Positions 1 through 8,986 of a stretch of 49,229 bases of DNA are shown here, one piece after another. The translations under genes were made by a program, and so were the position numbers. The notes below the pieces were generated by a model that worked only from the letters and a program-made list of their open reading frames with translations, made no database searches and was not told the DNA's origin. Each line of letters starts with the position of its first letter. Position 1 is the stretch's first letter. The stretch is taken from the NCBI GenBank assembly GCA_964432985.1, contig CAYSPT010000037.1, positions 1 through 49,229 of the forward strand, written 5' to 3'. The stretch comes from CAYSPT01 sp964432985. Its GTDB lineage: Bacteria > Muiribacteriota > CAYSPT01.

Positions 1-63
1 ACAGAATACCTCACTTTATACACATCTTGCCTGTCACCGTCCAACGCTGACATTGCCGCCCTC

Positions 64-92
64 TGGACACACGTGGTTTAAATCAGTATTAT
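64..92 (+). promoter_or_regulatory. sigma70-type promoter of the trxB gene
   Basis: A -35 box TGGACA at 64-69 and a -10 box TATTAT at 87-92 are separated by exactly 17 bases, each matching five of six consensus positions. Transcription would start near 99, leaving a leader of about 58 bases before the SD site GAGGAGG. This placement also rules out the in-frame ATG at 97 as the translation start. Confidence 0.6.
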
Positions 93-156
93 CTGGATGG
101 TTTTCACAAATACTGTTGGGCTGGTGCAGTTACTTGTACTTGAGGAGGTTTGCATA

Positions 157-1110
157 ATGAATATTCCCGACAACGTTAAAGACTTGATTATTATTGGTGG
201 CGGTCCGGCGGGACTCACCGCCGGACTCTATGCGGTGCGCGATATGCTCGATGTCGTCCTTCTGGAAGAACTATCTCCCGGCGGTCAGATTGCCAAGACC
301 GCCGTAGTGGAAAACTATCCCGGATTCCCAGAACCCGTCAATGGGTTCGAGTTGATAGACCGGGTAACAAAGCAGGCCAAATCACAGGGGCTAACAGTTC
401 TCACCGAGCAGGTTAAACGAATCGAGTGCAGCGAGGAATCACCGGTTAAAACCGTCGTGACCAATCAGGGGACACACCGGGCGCTGGCGGTAATCATCAC
501 TACCGGGGCACGGTATCGCAAACTGGGTGTTCCCGGAGAAAAAGAGTTCTACGGCCGGGGAGTGTCCTACTGCGCCACCTGCGATGCCATGTTTTTCCGC
601 GGAAAAGACATTGCCGTAATTGGCGGCGGCGACACCGCTTTGAAAGAATCCATGTTCCTCACCCGGTTTGTCAACTCGCTTACCCTCATCCACCGACGAA
701 ACCGCCTGAGGGGAGAAAAATCGCTGCAGAACCTATTACTTCAGCACCCGAAGGTCACCGTGATGTTTAACTCGGTGATTACGGAAATCACCGGGGAAGA
801 CACCGTGGGAACAATCACCGTCAAGAATCTCTCCACCGAGACAACAGAGCAGCTTGGATTCAGCGGGATATTTTTGTTTGTAGGGATGATACCCAACACC
901 GAATTTCTGGGAGAGGTCCTGGACCTTTCCGACAGGGGTTACATTATAACCGACGATACCATGGAAACCAGCTGCCCCGGCGTCTTTGCCGCCGGGGATG
1001 TCAGAGACAAGCTTCTGAGACAGATGGTGACTGCCTGCGGAGAGGGGGCGACGGCAGCCTTTGCCGCCAGACAGTACATTGAAGACTTGAAAGGCGAGAG
1101 TTATGCTTGA
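157..1110 (+). CDS. trxB: thioredoxin reductase
   Basis: NADPH-dependent flavoprotein that reduces thioredoxin or a similar small disulfide protein in the cytoplasm. The 317-residue length is normal for the low-molecular-weight family. Visible: N-terminal FAD site GGGPAGLTAG (about residues 12-21), redox pair CATC with cysteines at about 139 and 142, NADPH site GGGDTA (about 155-160), and the C-terminal FAD motif FAAGDVRDK. The ATG at 157 is chosen because GAGGAGG lies a few bases upstream and the promoter lies at 64-92. The stop overlaps the next gene by 8 bases, so the two are probably translationally coupled. No thioredoxin gene is adjacent. Assignment to this family is firm; the physiological electron acceptor cannot be read from the sequence. 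Confidence 0.95.
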   Translation: MNIPDNVKDLIIIGGGPAGLTAGLYAVRDMLDVVLLEELSPGGQIAKTAVVENYPGFPEPVNGFELIDRVTKQAKSQGLTVLTEQVKRIECSEESPVKTVVTNQGTHRALAVIITTGARYRKLGVPGEKEFYGRGVSYCATCDAMFFRGKDIAVIGGGDTALKESMFLTRFVNSLTLIHRRNRLRGEKSLQNLLLQHPKVTVMFNSVITEITGEDTVGTITVKNLSTETTEQLGFSGIFLFVGMIPNTEFLGEVLDLSDRGYIITDDTMETSCPGVFAAGDVRDKLLRQMVTACGEGATAAFAARQYIEDLKGESYA

Positions 1111-1858
1111 TGCGGGCCACCCGGTCCGACGGGGTCCGAAACCACCTCGACTACCGGTGGCGGGATTCGTGGTGGTCCTGGCGTTCCTGCTGGCAGCTTT
1201 ACCTTCAGCCCGATGCGAAAAAGGGCAGTCCACGGGTGCGAACAACAACACGGTGAGATTGACGGCTCCTCGAACCGACGGGGCGGTTACCCTGGAGAAA
1301 CTTTTATCCAGGCGCAAATCGTGCCGGAGCTATGCAGACAAACCTCTTGTTCCCGAACATCTTTCCCAGCTCCTCTGGGCTGCGGCCGGTTTTTCATCGG
1401 ACACAGTAACCCGGGCTACCAGGACTATTCCATCCGCTGGAGGGATATACGCCGTAAGAGTGTCGGTCCTGGTCAAAGACGTCAGGGGTATGGAAGCGGG
1501 AACCTATCATTACCGCGAGTCAAATCACTCGCTCCATCGTCTTTCCGCTGATCTTCCCCTTGAAGAACTGGTTCGCGGTGCCTACGGACAGACAATGATA
1601 CAGGAAGCTCCGGTGACTATCATACTGGCCATCGACACCTCCCGGATGTCCCGGACATATGGGGAGCGGGCGGAGTTTTTCGCTCTTCAGGAAATTGGTT
1701 ATGCCTCTCAGAACTGTACACTGCAGGCAGATGCCCTGGGTATAGGATCAGTGCTAATCGGCGGGTTTGATGATTCGGTGATCAATGATACCCTGGGAAA
1801 AATCGGCGTTCCCGGGACGGTTGTATGTTTGATCCCGCTAGGATATTATCCCGATTAG
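1103..1858 (+). CDS. exported SagB-type nitroreductase-family protein
   Basis: FMN-dependent oxidoreductase of the nitroreductase superfamily, SagB-like branch (251 residues). The first ~38 residues have an arginine-rich start, a hydrophobic stretch (GFVVVLAFLLAALPSA) and a likely signal-peptidase site before CEKG, so the enzyme probably acts outside the cytoplasmic membrane. The fold begins with RRKSCRSYADKPL (about residues 70-82) and continues with the SagB hallmark PSAGGIYA (about 110-117), ending in LIPLGYYPD. It overlaps trxB by 8 bases and shares its promoter, suggesting linked redox roles. Homologues reduce or dehydrogenate varied substrates; some SagB relatives modify peptides, but no precursor peptide gene was seen here, so the substrate is unknown. 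Confidence 0.82.
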   Translation: MLDAGHPVRRGPKPPRLPVAGFVVVLAFLLAALPSARCEKGQSTGANNNTVRLTAPRTDGAVTLEKLLSRRKSCRSYADKPLVPEHLSQLLWAAAGFSSDTVTRATRTIPSAGGIYAVRVSVLVKDVRGMEAGTYHYRESNHSLHRLSADLPLEELVRGAYGQTMIQEAPVTIILAIDTSRMSRTYGERAEFFALQEIGYASQNCTLQADALGIGSVLIGGFDDSVINDTLGKIGVPGTVVCLIPLGYYPD

Positions 1859-1918
1859 TCCGGGGTTTTCATCAGCGCCGCGGCGGTTGGCTGAACATAA
1901 ATTCGAGCCTGCAAGCGG

Positions 1919-2293
1919 TTATTCGTCCTTCACAAGATCTCCCAGTATCTTTTCTACCTGGTCGACGCGGACCGGCTTGGTGAGATACCCATCGGCTTTA
2001 AGATCCATTCGTTCTATGTCTTCTTTGTCCAGGATCCCTGACACCGCCAGTATTTTAACGCCCTTATGCCCGGTAGTCCGGCGGACCCGCTCGCACACCT
2101 GCCACCCGGGCATCTCGGGATTCACCATATCAATTATGACCACGTCGTGGCTTCCGATCCTGAGCTTGTTCCAGAAGTCATGAAAGTGCACGCATCCATC
2201 AACTTGATGCCCTTTTTCTTTTAAATCCTCGATTATCAGGTCCAAATCATCTTTGTCGTCGTCAAGGACTAGAAAGTTATATGTTTTACTCAT
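1919..2293 (-). CDS. stand-alone response-regulator receiver protein
   Basis: Single CheY-like receiver domain of 124 residues and no output domain. The acidic cluster LDDDKDD lies at about residues 10-16, the phospho-acceptor is the aspartate of VVIIDMVNPEMPGW (about residue 56), and the conserved lysine is in YLTKPVR. It is last of three genes on this strand (kinase, Rcp1-like receiver, this protein), 45 bases after its neighbour, so it likely takes phosphate from the large kinase. It resembles the receiver at 40260-40646: both share IDMVN..MPGWQ, SGIL and the spacing to KP. Start ATG follows GAGGGGG by about 11 bases. Output partner unknown. Confidence 0.88.
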   Translation of the reverse strand: MSKTYNFLVLDDDKDDLDLIIEDLKEKGHQVDGCVHFHDFWNKLRIGSHDVVIIDMVNPEMPGWQVCERVRRTTGHKGVKILAVSGILDKEDIERMDLKADGYLTKPVRVDQVEKILGDLVKDE

Positions 2294-2338
2294 CCAGGAT
2301 GACCCCCTCGCATTTCACTTTTCATATAAACAATTATT

Positions 2339-2809
2339 TCAATTATCGGCAGGAAGCTCTACGACTTCCAGCCAGTAACGCCCCAGCATTTTGACAAGTT
2401 CGACCAGTTCATCGAATCTGACTGGTTTTCGAACGTAGGAGTTGGCGCCAAGATCGTAGGACCGGGCGACGTCTTCTTCCAGTTGCGATACGGTCAAAAT
2501 GACAACGGGTATCCGGCGAAGCTCCGGATTGGATTTGATTTCCTTGAGGGCTTCCCGCCCATCCTTGCGAGGCATATTAAGATCCAGCAGAATGATCCCC
2601 GGCCGCGGCGCTTTTACTTCGCTGTCGTAGTTTCCGCGCAAAAGCAGGTAATCCATCAACTCTTCCCCATCCCGAACCCGGTAGAGCGAATTGATTATCC
2701 GGTACTCGTCGAAGGCGTCCCTGGTGAGATGGTAATCATCGTCGTCGTCATCAGCCATGAGTATAACAACCGGCTTTCGGTTCCTGTCTACAGCTGCCCT
2801 GGTACCCAT
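2339..2809 (-). CDS. Rcp1-like response regulator
   Basis: Single receiver domain of 156 residues resembling the Rcp1 type that partners phytochrome-like and multi-PAS kinases. It has the acidic pocket MADDDDDDYHLT (about residues 18-29), the family-typical stretch LLLRGNY, a phospho-acceptor aspartate in ILLDLNMPRKDG (about residue 76), and the lysine in YVRKPV. There is no DNA-binding domain, so signalling would be by protein contact or phosphorelay. It starts 26 bases after the kinase stop, preceded by an excellent GGAGGAG site, and is in the same operon. The kinase C-terminus (ASHDLQEPLRK type) is the class usually found with Rcp1-like receivers, which supports pairing. Confidence 0.92.
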   Translation of the reverse strand: MGTRAAVDRNRKPVVILMADDDDDDYHLTRDAFDEYRIINSLYRVRDGEELMDYLLLRGNYDSEVKAPRPGIILLDLNMPRKDGREALKEIKSNPELRRIPVVILTVSQLEEDVARSYDLGANSYVRKPVRFDELVELVKMLGRYWLEVVELPADN

Positions 2810-2835
2810 ATATCTCCTCCTTTCCCCATCAGAAG

Positions 2836-5800
2836 TCAGCTCTGAATAGCCGGCAGCACGATGGTGAATTCTGTTCCCTCCCCCGGTGTGCTTGACACTT
2901 CGATAGTACCCTTATGCCTGGCTACTATTTTATCGCAGATAGCCAGTCCCATTCCAACTCCTTCGTATTCAAAACGATGGTGTAGACGCTGAAACGGTTT
3001 AAAAATCCTGTCGATGAATTTAATGTCAAAACCGATACCATTGTCTTTAATATTGATGGCAACCTGCTGTGATGCGGGCAGCTTCTCAGCGGTAACAGCC
3101 ACATGAGAAGTCAGCCCCTCCTGGCGGAACTTTATGGCGTTTTGAATCAGGTTCTGCAGCACCTGCCGCAGCTGGACCCGATCACCGGTCACCACGGGTA
3201 GCTCTCCTATCTCCAGGATGGTATCGCTTTCTTTGATTATCACCTCGAGATCCGATATGACCTCCCGGAGGATTTTGTCCAGGTCAACCGGTTCAAACGG
3301 CTGAGCCCTGGTGGTTACCCGGGAGTACTGGAGAAGATTCATTATGAGGTTTTTCATCCGGGAGGCAGCGTCAGTCATCCGGTCGATATAATGGATCCCG
3401 CGTTCGTCGAGGACCTCGTCGTAGCGGTCCATCAACCGGTCGCCGAACATCATGACTTTCCTCAACGGCTCCTGCAGATCGTGGGAGGCAATGTAGGCAA
3501 ACTGCTCCAGCTCCTGGTTGGAGCGTTCCAGCTCTTTGACCATGTTCCTCAGTGCTTCCCGGGCTTCGGTCCGCTCGGTAATGTCTATTTTCGATAGCAG
3601 CACCCGGGACAAATCCTGTTCATGTCCCGGGACCACGTTTAGCTCCATAGACACGTATTTCTTTTTCCCCTTCAGGGTCCAGGTTACGGCGTCGCTGGCA
3701 AAGCTAGTCTTGCCCGAAAAGAGGGCAATCAGCAGGTGGGCGAACATCCGGTACGATTCCTCGCCGTAGATGAGGGAAAGATTCTGCTGTAGATCTTCCT
3801 TGCTATTTGCCCGGTACAATTTCACCGAAGCCTTGTTAACATCGAGTATCTTCACCTGGCGAACGCACTCCCTGACGAACTTCGGGTTATCCACGATGTA
3901 CTGGTTGAGATCGGTGATTCCCCTGGCGCGCAACTGGTCGAAGCGCTCCTTAATGACAGAAAAATCTTCTTCCCACAACGATATGGGAGAGTCCTCGAAG
4001 AGGCGTTGAAAGCGCTCCTGGCTTTCCCGCAGGCGGGCCTCGGCCCGTTTCAGCTCGGAGATATCGAACATGGAACCAATCATCCTGACCGGGCGGCCGT
4101 CTGATGAGTACAAAATGAATCCACGGTCAAGAACGTGGGCGAAAGAGCTGTCGCGGCGCAGGAAGCGATACTCGTCGAACCACACCGTCTTGTTGTGCTC
4201 AACCGCCCACTGAAGCCCTGAGGTCACCCGGTCGCGATCCTCGGGATGTATATTCTGCTCCCACCAGTAGGCACGGGGCCCGATTTCGCCGGCCCGGTAA
4301 CCGAACAGCACCTGCACCGCCTCATTCCACCACATGCGGTCGGTGGCCAGGTCACGGTCCCAGATGGCATCGTTAGTAGCCCGGGCAACGAACTGGAAGC
4401 GCTCTTCACTTTCCAGCAGCGCCGTCTCGTATCGTTTCCGGTAGAGGGCCTCCACGAAGGACACCGTGAGCGACTCGATAGCTTCCTGGTCGGTACCCAC
4501 ATATCCGGTCATCTTGTTGGCCAGGATGATCAGACCGAAGGTGCGGTTTTCGTACTTGAGCGGCACGGCCATCAGGCTCTTGATCTCCGCGGCAAGATCC
4601 TTGTCCGAGGAAAGACCTGGAATTGATGCGAGTGTGTTGACCACCATCGATTTCCGCTCACTCACCACCTTCGTCCAGATTTCCGTGGTCTCCAACCGTT
4701 TGACGACCTTTACCATCCGCACTGCAGCAGAATTCGACACTGGCAAATCAGAGTCCGGGATGGCCGGTTCCTCCCACCCCGGTTCACTGAGAGCAATGAT
4801 GTCCAGGTTGCCGAAGTCATCCATCTCTCCGATCAGGCCGAACTCGCTGCCCGTGAGATCTTCAGCCACCGCGAGACACCGCTGGGCAACCTCCTCGTCG
4901 GTGTCGCAGGTCAGGGTCTCCAGGAGCACTGTATTGATCCCGTCTACCGTGGCCCGCTGCCTGAGGATCTTTTCCGCGGCCAGTTTGCTTTCGGTAATGT
5001 CGGCGAACACCGTGGCGAACTTGCCCACGCCCTGGGAGAAGGCGGATATCCTGAAATGCTTGTCCATGGGAGGATAATAGGTTTCGAAGGTTACCGGTTT
5101 TCCGGCCCCGACCACCTGCGCGTAGACCTCCAGGTACGGTGCTTCCCTGGTACCATAAACATCCGTGGCTTTCTGGCCCACGATGTCTTCCCGGTGAAGA
5201 CCGATTATGGATTCGTAGGCCGGATTAACGTCGATAATCCGGTAGTCTCGTGGTTTACCCGCTTCGTCGTAGACCACTTCGTGCAGGCCGACTCCTTCTT
5301 TCATTGACGCATAGAGTGTCCGCAGCTTCTCCTCGCTTTCGCCCAGGGCCACAGCGCCACGGCGCTGGTTCAAGGCCGCTTCAAACACCACCGCCAGGGC
5401 ACTGACCGCCTCGATGTCCTGTTGATCGTAGCCGCCTTCGTTATTGGCCAGGGCAAACATGCCGACGGTCTTGCCGGCACTTTTCAGGGGAACGCCCAGG
5501 AAGGAAGAAAGGGACGGGTGCCCATCGGGGATGCCGACAGAATCGGGGTGGCTGGCCGGCTCATTGATAATCATGGGCTGTTCCGTTTTGATAACACTTC
5601 CCCATAGGCCGCGTATGACCATTCCCCGTATGGCCTTAACCGCATCAGATTTAGGCATCCGGCATGCGGCCCAGCCGGGATCGCTGATGGCGATAGTGTC
5701 ATATGTTCCCTCTGTGTTAATTTCCCCGACAAAGCCGAAGCGGCTGCCGGTCAGGTTTTCCGCCACCGCCAGGCATTTTTGAGCCATCTCCTCTTCGGTT

Positions 5801-8064
5801 TCACACAGCAGACCTTCCAGCAAAACGGTGTTTATCCCTTCAAGAAGTCCGGTCTGCCGTTGAATTTGCTCTTCGGTCTGACGCCGCTCGGTAATGTCCT
5901 CGCCGGAGCTGAAATGACCGACGATGTTCCCCCGGTCATCTTTAAGGAGCGTATTGTTCCAGGCGATCAGACGCTCGTCACCACTAGCAGTCAGGATCGG
6001 GTTTTCGAAATACTCGACGGGTTCTATCTCGCCGGTCAGGAGTCTGGCGGACACGGCTTTGACCTCGCTTCGCAGCCGCTGGGGGAGAAAGTTGTCGAAC
6101 CAATTCTTCCCGGTGATTTCCTCCTCATGATAGCCCAGGACTTCGCAGCCCTTGCGGTTGATAAGAGAAACGTTCCCGTTTAAGTCGAGAGCCACCAGCA
6201 TGACACCGGCGGTGTCCAGGTACATCTGTGCCCGGTCACGTTCCTCTTTAATCTGCTCTTCCGCCTGCCGGCGCTCTTGTTCAATGTTCAGCCCGTACAG
6301 GGCAAACCCGATATCGCTGGCGATTTCCTCGAACAACTCACGCTCCTCCGGGTCGTGAATGAACTTGCTCGGCAGCGCCACACCCAGAAAACCGAACACC
6401 CGCTCACCGTGTTCCAGACGGGCCACCATGTGCCCCCGGTCCGTCTTTTTTTTCAACAGGGGGCAGCCGGCGCAGGTAGACGCAATATCATCGATCACCG
6501 TTACCAATTCGGGCTTTTCCCCCAGCAGCGGGATGCAATAGGGATACGGGCCGCTTTTCAGGTGTTTGACGAACGTGCTGAACCGCCGCCGGGGGATCCC
6601 CGCGGAGGTGGTAAAAACAACGTTATTCTCTTCGTCCAACAGAACCGCCCAGACGCTGTAAAAACCGGGTACCTCGGTGAGGTTAGTGCAGGCGTTCTCA
6701 AGCAGCTGTTCCCGGTTCTCCTCCCTGACCATGAGCTGGTTGATGGTGTTGATGGCTCTCAGGACCGAGTCCACGTGCTTAAGCTTCCGCTCTGCCAGCT
6801 TTCGCCCAGTGATGTCCTTGACGACGGTTTCAACCAGCTTTTCTCCGGATACGGGATCGGCAAAAAGAAAGGAATCGTGAACGACCCAGCGGTCGTCTCC
6901 CTTCAAGGTCCTGAAGTGGTACTCGTGATTGTGCAGTTCTCCGTTTTTTTCGAGCAGGTCCCTGACAGACGACTCCTGCTCGACGTAGACTAACAAATCC
7001 TTAAGCGGCTTGTCGACGATAGCTTCGGGAGGGCAGTCCAGATCCAGTATATCCACCAGCCCCTGGTTGGCGAAGACGACCACGCCGTCGGTGAAAGTGT
7101 ACTGGTAGACCCCGGCCCGGCTGTAATCGAGCATCCGCCGGTAGAGCCGCTCCACTCTCCGCTGTTCGGTCACATCATCGAACAGCAGCAGCAGGTGTGG
7201 CTCCTCTTCCAGGGTGAAGGGGACGAACCGGCAGTCAAGGTTGGCCTCATGGCCGAAGGTAGTCAGGATGTGGATTTCATGGCGACGCTCCTCTCCCGAG
7301 GACAACGCATCTTTAGCCACATCCACCAGTCCTGACCGCTTCCAGGACTCGATGTGGTTGAAGTTTTGCGCCAGGACCTGTTCCCGGGTGCCGCCGATAA
7401 TACGACCGGCGGCTTCGTTGGTGAAAACGGCCTGACCGGAATTCCGGTACGCAACGATACCTAAGGTGGAGGCTTCCAATATTTTCACGTTCAGGTCCAG
7501 GGCTTCGGCTATTTTCTGCTGCATTTTCTTCTGATTGGTAACGTCACGGGATACCGCCGCGACCGCAAATATGCTGCCGTCAGTGTCCTTCACCGGTGAC
7601 ATGGCGATCTCACTGTACACCAGCCGGTTACCAACCGGCATGACGTCTTCCACCCGTATTGATTCGCCGGTTTCGAACACCTGGTCTATTCTTTCCATCC
7701 AGATTCTTCTAAACTCGGGGATATGCTTCATGACATCTTCCAGTTTCTCCTTGACCACCTGTTTCTGTGATTTGCCCAGGTAGGACAGAGCTGCCTGGTT
7801 GACATAGAGATAGCGGTGATGGGGATCCCAGACCTGCACAGCACCGGGAGTGGATTCGAATACGGCCCTCAGGAGTTTCTCCTTTTTTTGCAGCGTTTCC
7901 TGAATCTTGCGGTGCCAGTGCTCGTATGCCTTCAACTCGGTAAGCTTCCGGTTTTTCTTCGCCAGCACCGCAAGAAGCTCCTTTTTGGTCATAGCGGCGT
8001 ATCGTTTTGTTCTCCTGCTGTCTTCATTAGAGGCCATAATAATTTTATAGTACCATACTCTCAT
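2836..8064 (-). CDS. giant multi-PAS/GAF sensor histidine kinase
   Basis: Histidine kinase of up to 1742 residues with no clear transmembrane segment, so probably a cytoplasmic sensor. Approximate domain order: PAS 60-178, PAS 190-300, PAS 308-422, GAF 440-597 (with CAGCP), PAS 606-726, GAF 745-900, PAS 905-1028, GAF 1045-1210, PAS 1220-1342, PAS 1350-1498, HisKA 1515-1585, HATPase 1625-1740. The phospho-acceptor is His1528 in YIASHDLQEPL; the ATP lid shows QNLIQNAIKF, DNGIGF and GVGMGLAI. GAF2 and GAF3 are internal duplicates (both begin INTVLLE and carry LAVAE.LTGS and a PGW motif). It heads an operon with two receivers. The true start is unclear: the first ATG has no SD site, and a -10-like TATAAA lies close to the second ATG. 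Signals sensed cannot be assigned. Confidence 0.93.
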   Translation of the reverse strand: MRVWYYKIIMASNEDSRRTKRYAAMTKKELLAVLAKKNRKLTELKAYEHWHRKIQETLQKKEKLLRAVFESTPGAVQVWDPHHRYLYVNQAALSYLGKSQKQVVKEKLEDVMKHIPEFRRIWMERIDQVFETGESIRVEDVMPVGNRLVYSEIAMSPVKDTDGSIFAVAAVSRDVTNQKKMQQKIAEALDLNVKILEASTLGIVAYRNSGQAVFTNEAAGRIIGGTREQVLAQNFNHIESWKRSGLVDVAKDALSSGEERRHEIHILTTFGHEANLDCRFVPFTLEEEPHLLLLFDDVTEQRRVERLYRRMLDYSRAGVYQYTFTDGVVVFANQGLVDILDLDCPPEAIVDKPLKDLLVYVEQESSVRDLLEKNGELHNHEYHFRTLKGDDRWVVHDSFLFADPVSGEKLVETVVKDITGRKLAERKLKHVDSVLRAINTINQLMVREENREQLLENACTNLTEVPGFYSVWAVLLDEENNVVFTTSAGIPRRRFSTFVKHLKSGPYPYCIPLLGEKPELVTVIDDIASTCAGCPLLKKKTDRGHMVARLEHGERVFGFLGVALPSKFIHDPEERELFEEIASDIGFALYGLNIEQERRQAEEQIKEERDRAQMYLDTAGVMLVALDLNGNVSLINRKGCEVLGYHEEEITGKNWFDNFLPQRLRSEVKAVSARLLTGEIEPVEYFENPILTASGDERLIAWNNTLLKDDRGNIVGHFSSGEDITERRQTEEQIQRQTGLLEGINTVLLEGLLCETEEEMAQKCLAVAENLTGSRFGFVGEINTEGTYDTIAISDPGWAACRMPKSDAVKAIRGMVIRGLWGSVIKTEQPMIINEPASHPDSVGIPDGHPSLSSFLGVPLKSAGKTVGMFALANNEGGYDQQDIEAVSALAVVFEAALNQRRGAVALGESEEKLRTLYASMKEGVGLHEVVYDEAGKPRDYRIIDVNPAYESIIGLHREDIVGQKATDVYGTREAPYLEVYAQVVGAGKPVTFETYYPPMDKHFRISAFSQGVGKFATVFADITESKLAAEKILRQRATVDGINTVLLETLTCDTDEEVAQRCLAVAEDLTGSEFGLIGEMDDFGNLDIIALSEPGWEEPAIPDSDLPVSNSAAVRMVKVVKRLETTEIWTKVVSERKSMVVNTLASIPGLSSDKDLAAEIKSLMAVPLKYENRTFGLIILANKMTGYVGTDQEAIESLTVSFVEALYRKRYETALLESEERFQFVARATNDAIWDRDLATDRMWWNEAVQVLFGYRAGEIGPRAYWWEQNIHPEDRDRVTSGLQWAVEHNKTVWFDEYRFLRRDSSFAHVLDRGFILYSSDGRPVRMIGSMFDISELKRAEARLRESQERFQRLFEDSPISLWEEDFSVIKERFDQLRARGITDLNQYIVDNPKFVRECVRQVKILDVNKASVKLYRANSKEDLQQNLSLIYGEESYRMFAHLLIALFSGKTSFASDAVTWTLKGKKKYVSMELNVVPGHEQDLSRVLLSKIDITERTEAREALRNMVKELERSNQELEQFAYIASHDLQEPLRKVMMFGDRLMDRYDEVLDERGIHYIDRMTDAASRMKNLIMNLLQYSRVTTRAQPFEPVDLDKILREVISDLEVIIKESDTILEIGELPVVTGDRVQLRQVLQNLIQNAIKFRQEGLTSHVAVTAEKLPASQQVAINIKDNGIGFDIKFIDRIFKPFQRLHHRFEYEGVGMGLAICDKIVARHKGTIEVSSTPGEGTEFTIVLPAIQS

Positions 8065-8222
8065 ATAAAGAATAAACTATGCAGCAACGGCATCATCGCA
8101 GCAATGATATAATCTCATGTCCCTTCTTCAATTCACAGGGTTGAAGGCGGTAACGGCGAAAAAGAACGATGACAGATAGTTGTGTGGGCGTAGCAACTAT
8201 GAAGGCGAAGAAATTCAAGTAG

Positions 8223-8251
8223 TTGACAGCCGCTTTCCAAGAACATAGAAT
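8223..8251 (+). promoter_or_regulatory. sigma70-type promoter upstream of the hydrolase-glgB pair
   Basis: A perfect -35 TTGACA at 8223-8228, a 17-base spacer and a -10 TAGAAT at 8246-8251 precede the start at 8329. The inferred transcription start near 8258 gives a leader of about 70 bases that ends with the SD AGGAGAGGTG. It would drive both the hydrolase and the branching-enzyme gene. Confidence 0.75.
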
Positions 8252-8328
8252 TATCGTTGAGCCTGACTTCAGATATCAGTGTGCGGTGATACACGAATCA
8301 AACCATATAACAGGAGAGGTGATAGCAG

Positions 8329-8985
8329 ATGAAACTCACGTTTCTCGGACACGCTGCCTTCAAACTCGAAGGCAGTCAGACTATTTACATCGATCCGTTT
8401 CTGACTGGAAATCCAGCCGCAGCCATAAAGGCGGAAGAAGCCACCACGGCTGACCTGGTGCTGGTAACCCACGACCACGGTGACCACATCGGCGACGCCG
8501 CGGTCATATGCAAACAGACCGGGGCGACTCTGGTCAGTGTTCACGAAATCGCCGTGCAGCAGGCGTCCACCACCGGCATCAATGGTGAAGGGATGAATGT
8601 CGGCGGCACCATGACTTTCGGTGATGTCAAGGTACACATGGTGGAAGCCCAGCACTCATCCGAGTCCGGACACCAGACGGGATTCGTGGTGGAGATGGAT
8701 GGAAAGACCGTCTACCACGCCGGTGACACGGGTGTATTTGGCGACATGAAACTTATCGGAGAGTTCTTCGACATCGATGTTGCTCTGCTTCCCATTGGCG
8801 ATCGTTATACCATGGGACCGCCTTCCGCGGCCAAAGCCGTTGAACTGCTGGGAGTGAAGAAGGTTGTTCCCATGCACTACAACACCTTTCCCATCATCGA
8901 GCAGGACCCCGAGGAATTCAAACGTCTGGTCGGTGATCAGGCAGAGGTGATCATCCTTACATCCGGGGAGGCGGCTGAAATATAA
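8329..8985 (+). CDS. UPF0173-type metal-dependent hydrolase (metallo-beta-lactamase fold)
   Basis: Cytoplasmic metal-dependent hydrolase of the UPF0173/YtkL type, 218 residues, full family length. It opens with MKLTFLGHAAFKLEG, carries the metal motif THDHGDHIGDA (about residues 46-56), GDTGVFGDM (about 132-140) and PMHYNTFP near the C-terminus, which supply the histidine and aspartate ligands of a two-metal centre. A strong SD (AGGAGAGGTG) sits just before the ATG. The stop is 1 base before the glgB start, so the two are cotranscribed. Biochemical substrates of the family are poorly defined; linkage to glycogen synthesis may be incidental. Confidence 0.9.
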   Translation: MKLTFLGHAAFKLEGSQTIYIDPFLTGNPAAAIKAEEATTADLVLVTHDHGDHIGDAAVICKQTGATLVSVHEIAVQQASTTGINGEGMNVGGTMTFGDVKVHMVEAQHSSESGHQTGFVVEMDGKTVYHAGDTGVFGDMKLIGEFFDIDVALLPIGDRYTMGPPSAAKAVELLGVKKVVPMHYNTFPIIEQDPEEFKRLVGDQAEVIILTSGEAAEI

Positions 8986-8986
8986 C

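Noticed and set aside
97..156. Longer N-terminus for thioredoxin reductase from ATG 97
   Set aside because: The promoter -10 box ends at 92 and the SD lies before ATG 157; the extra residues have no family similarity.
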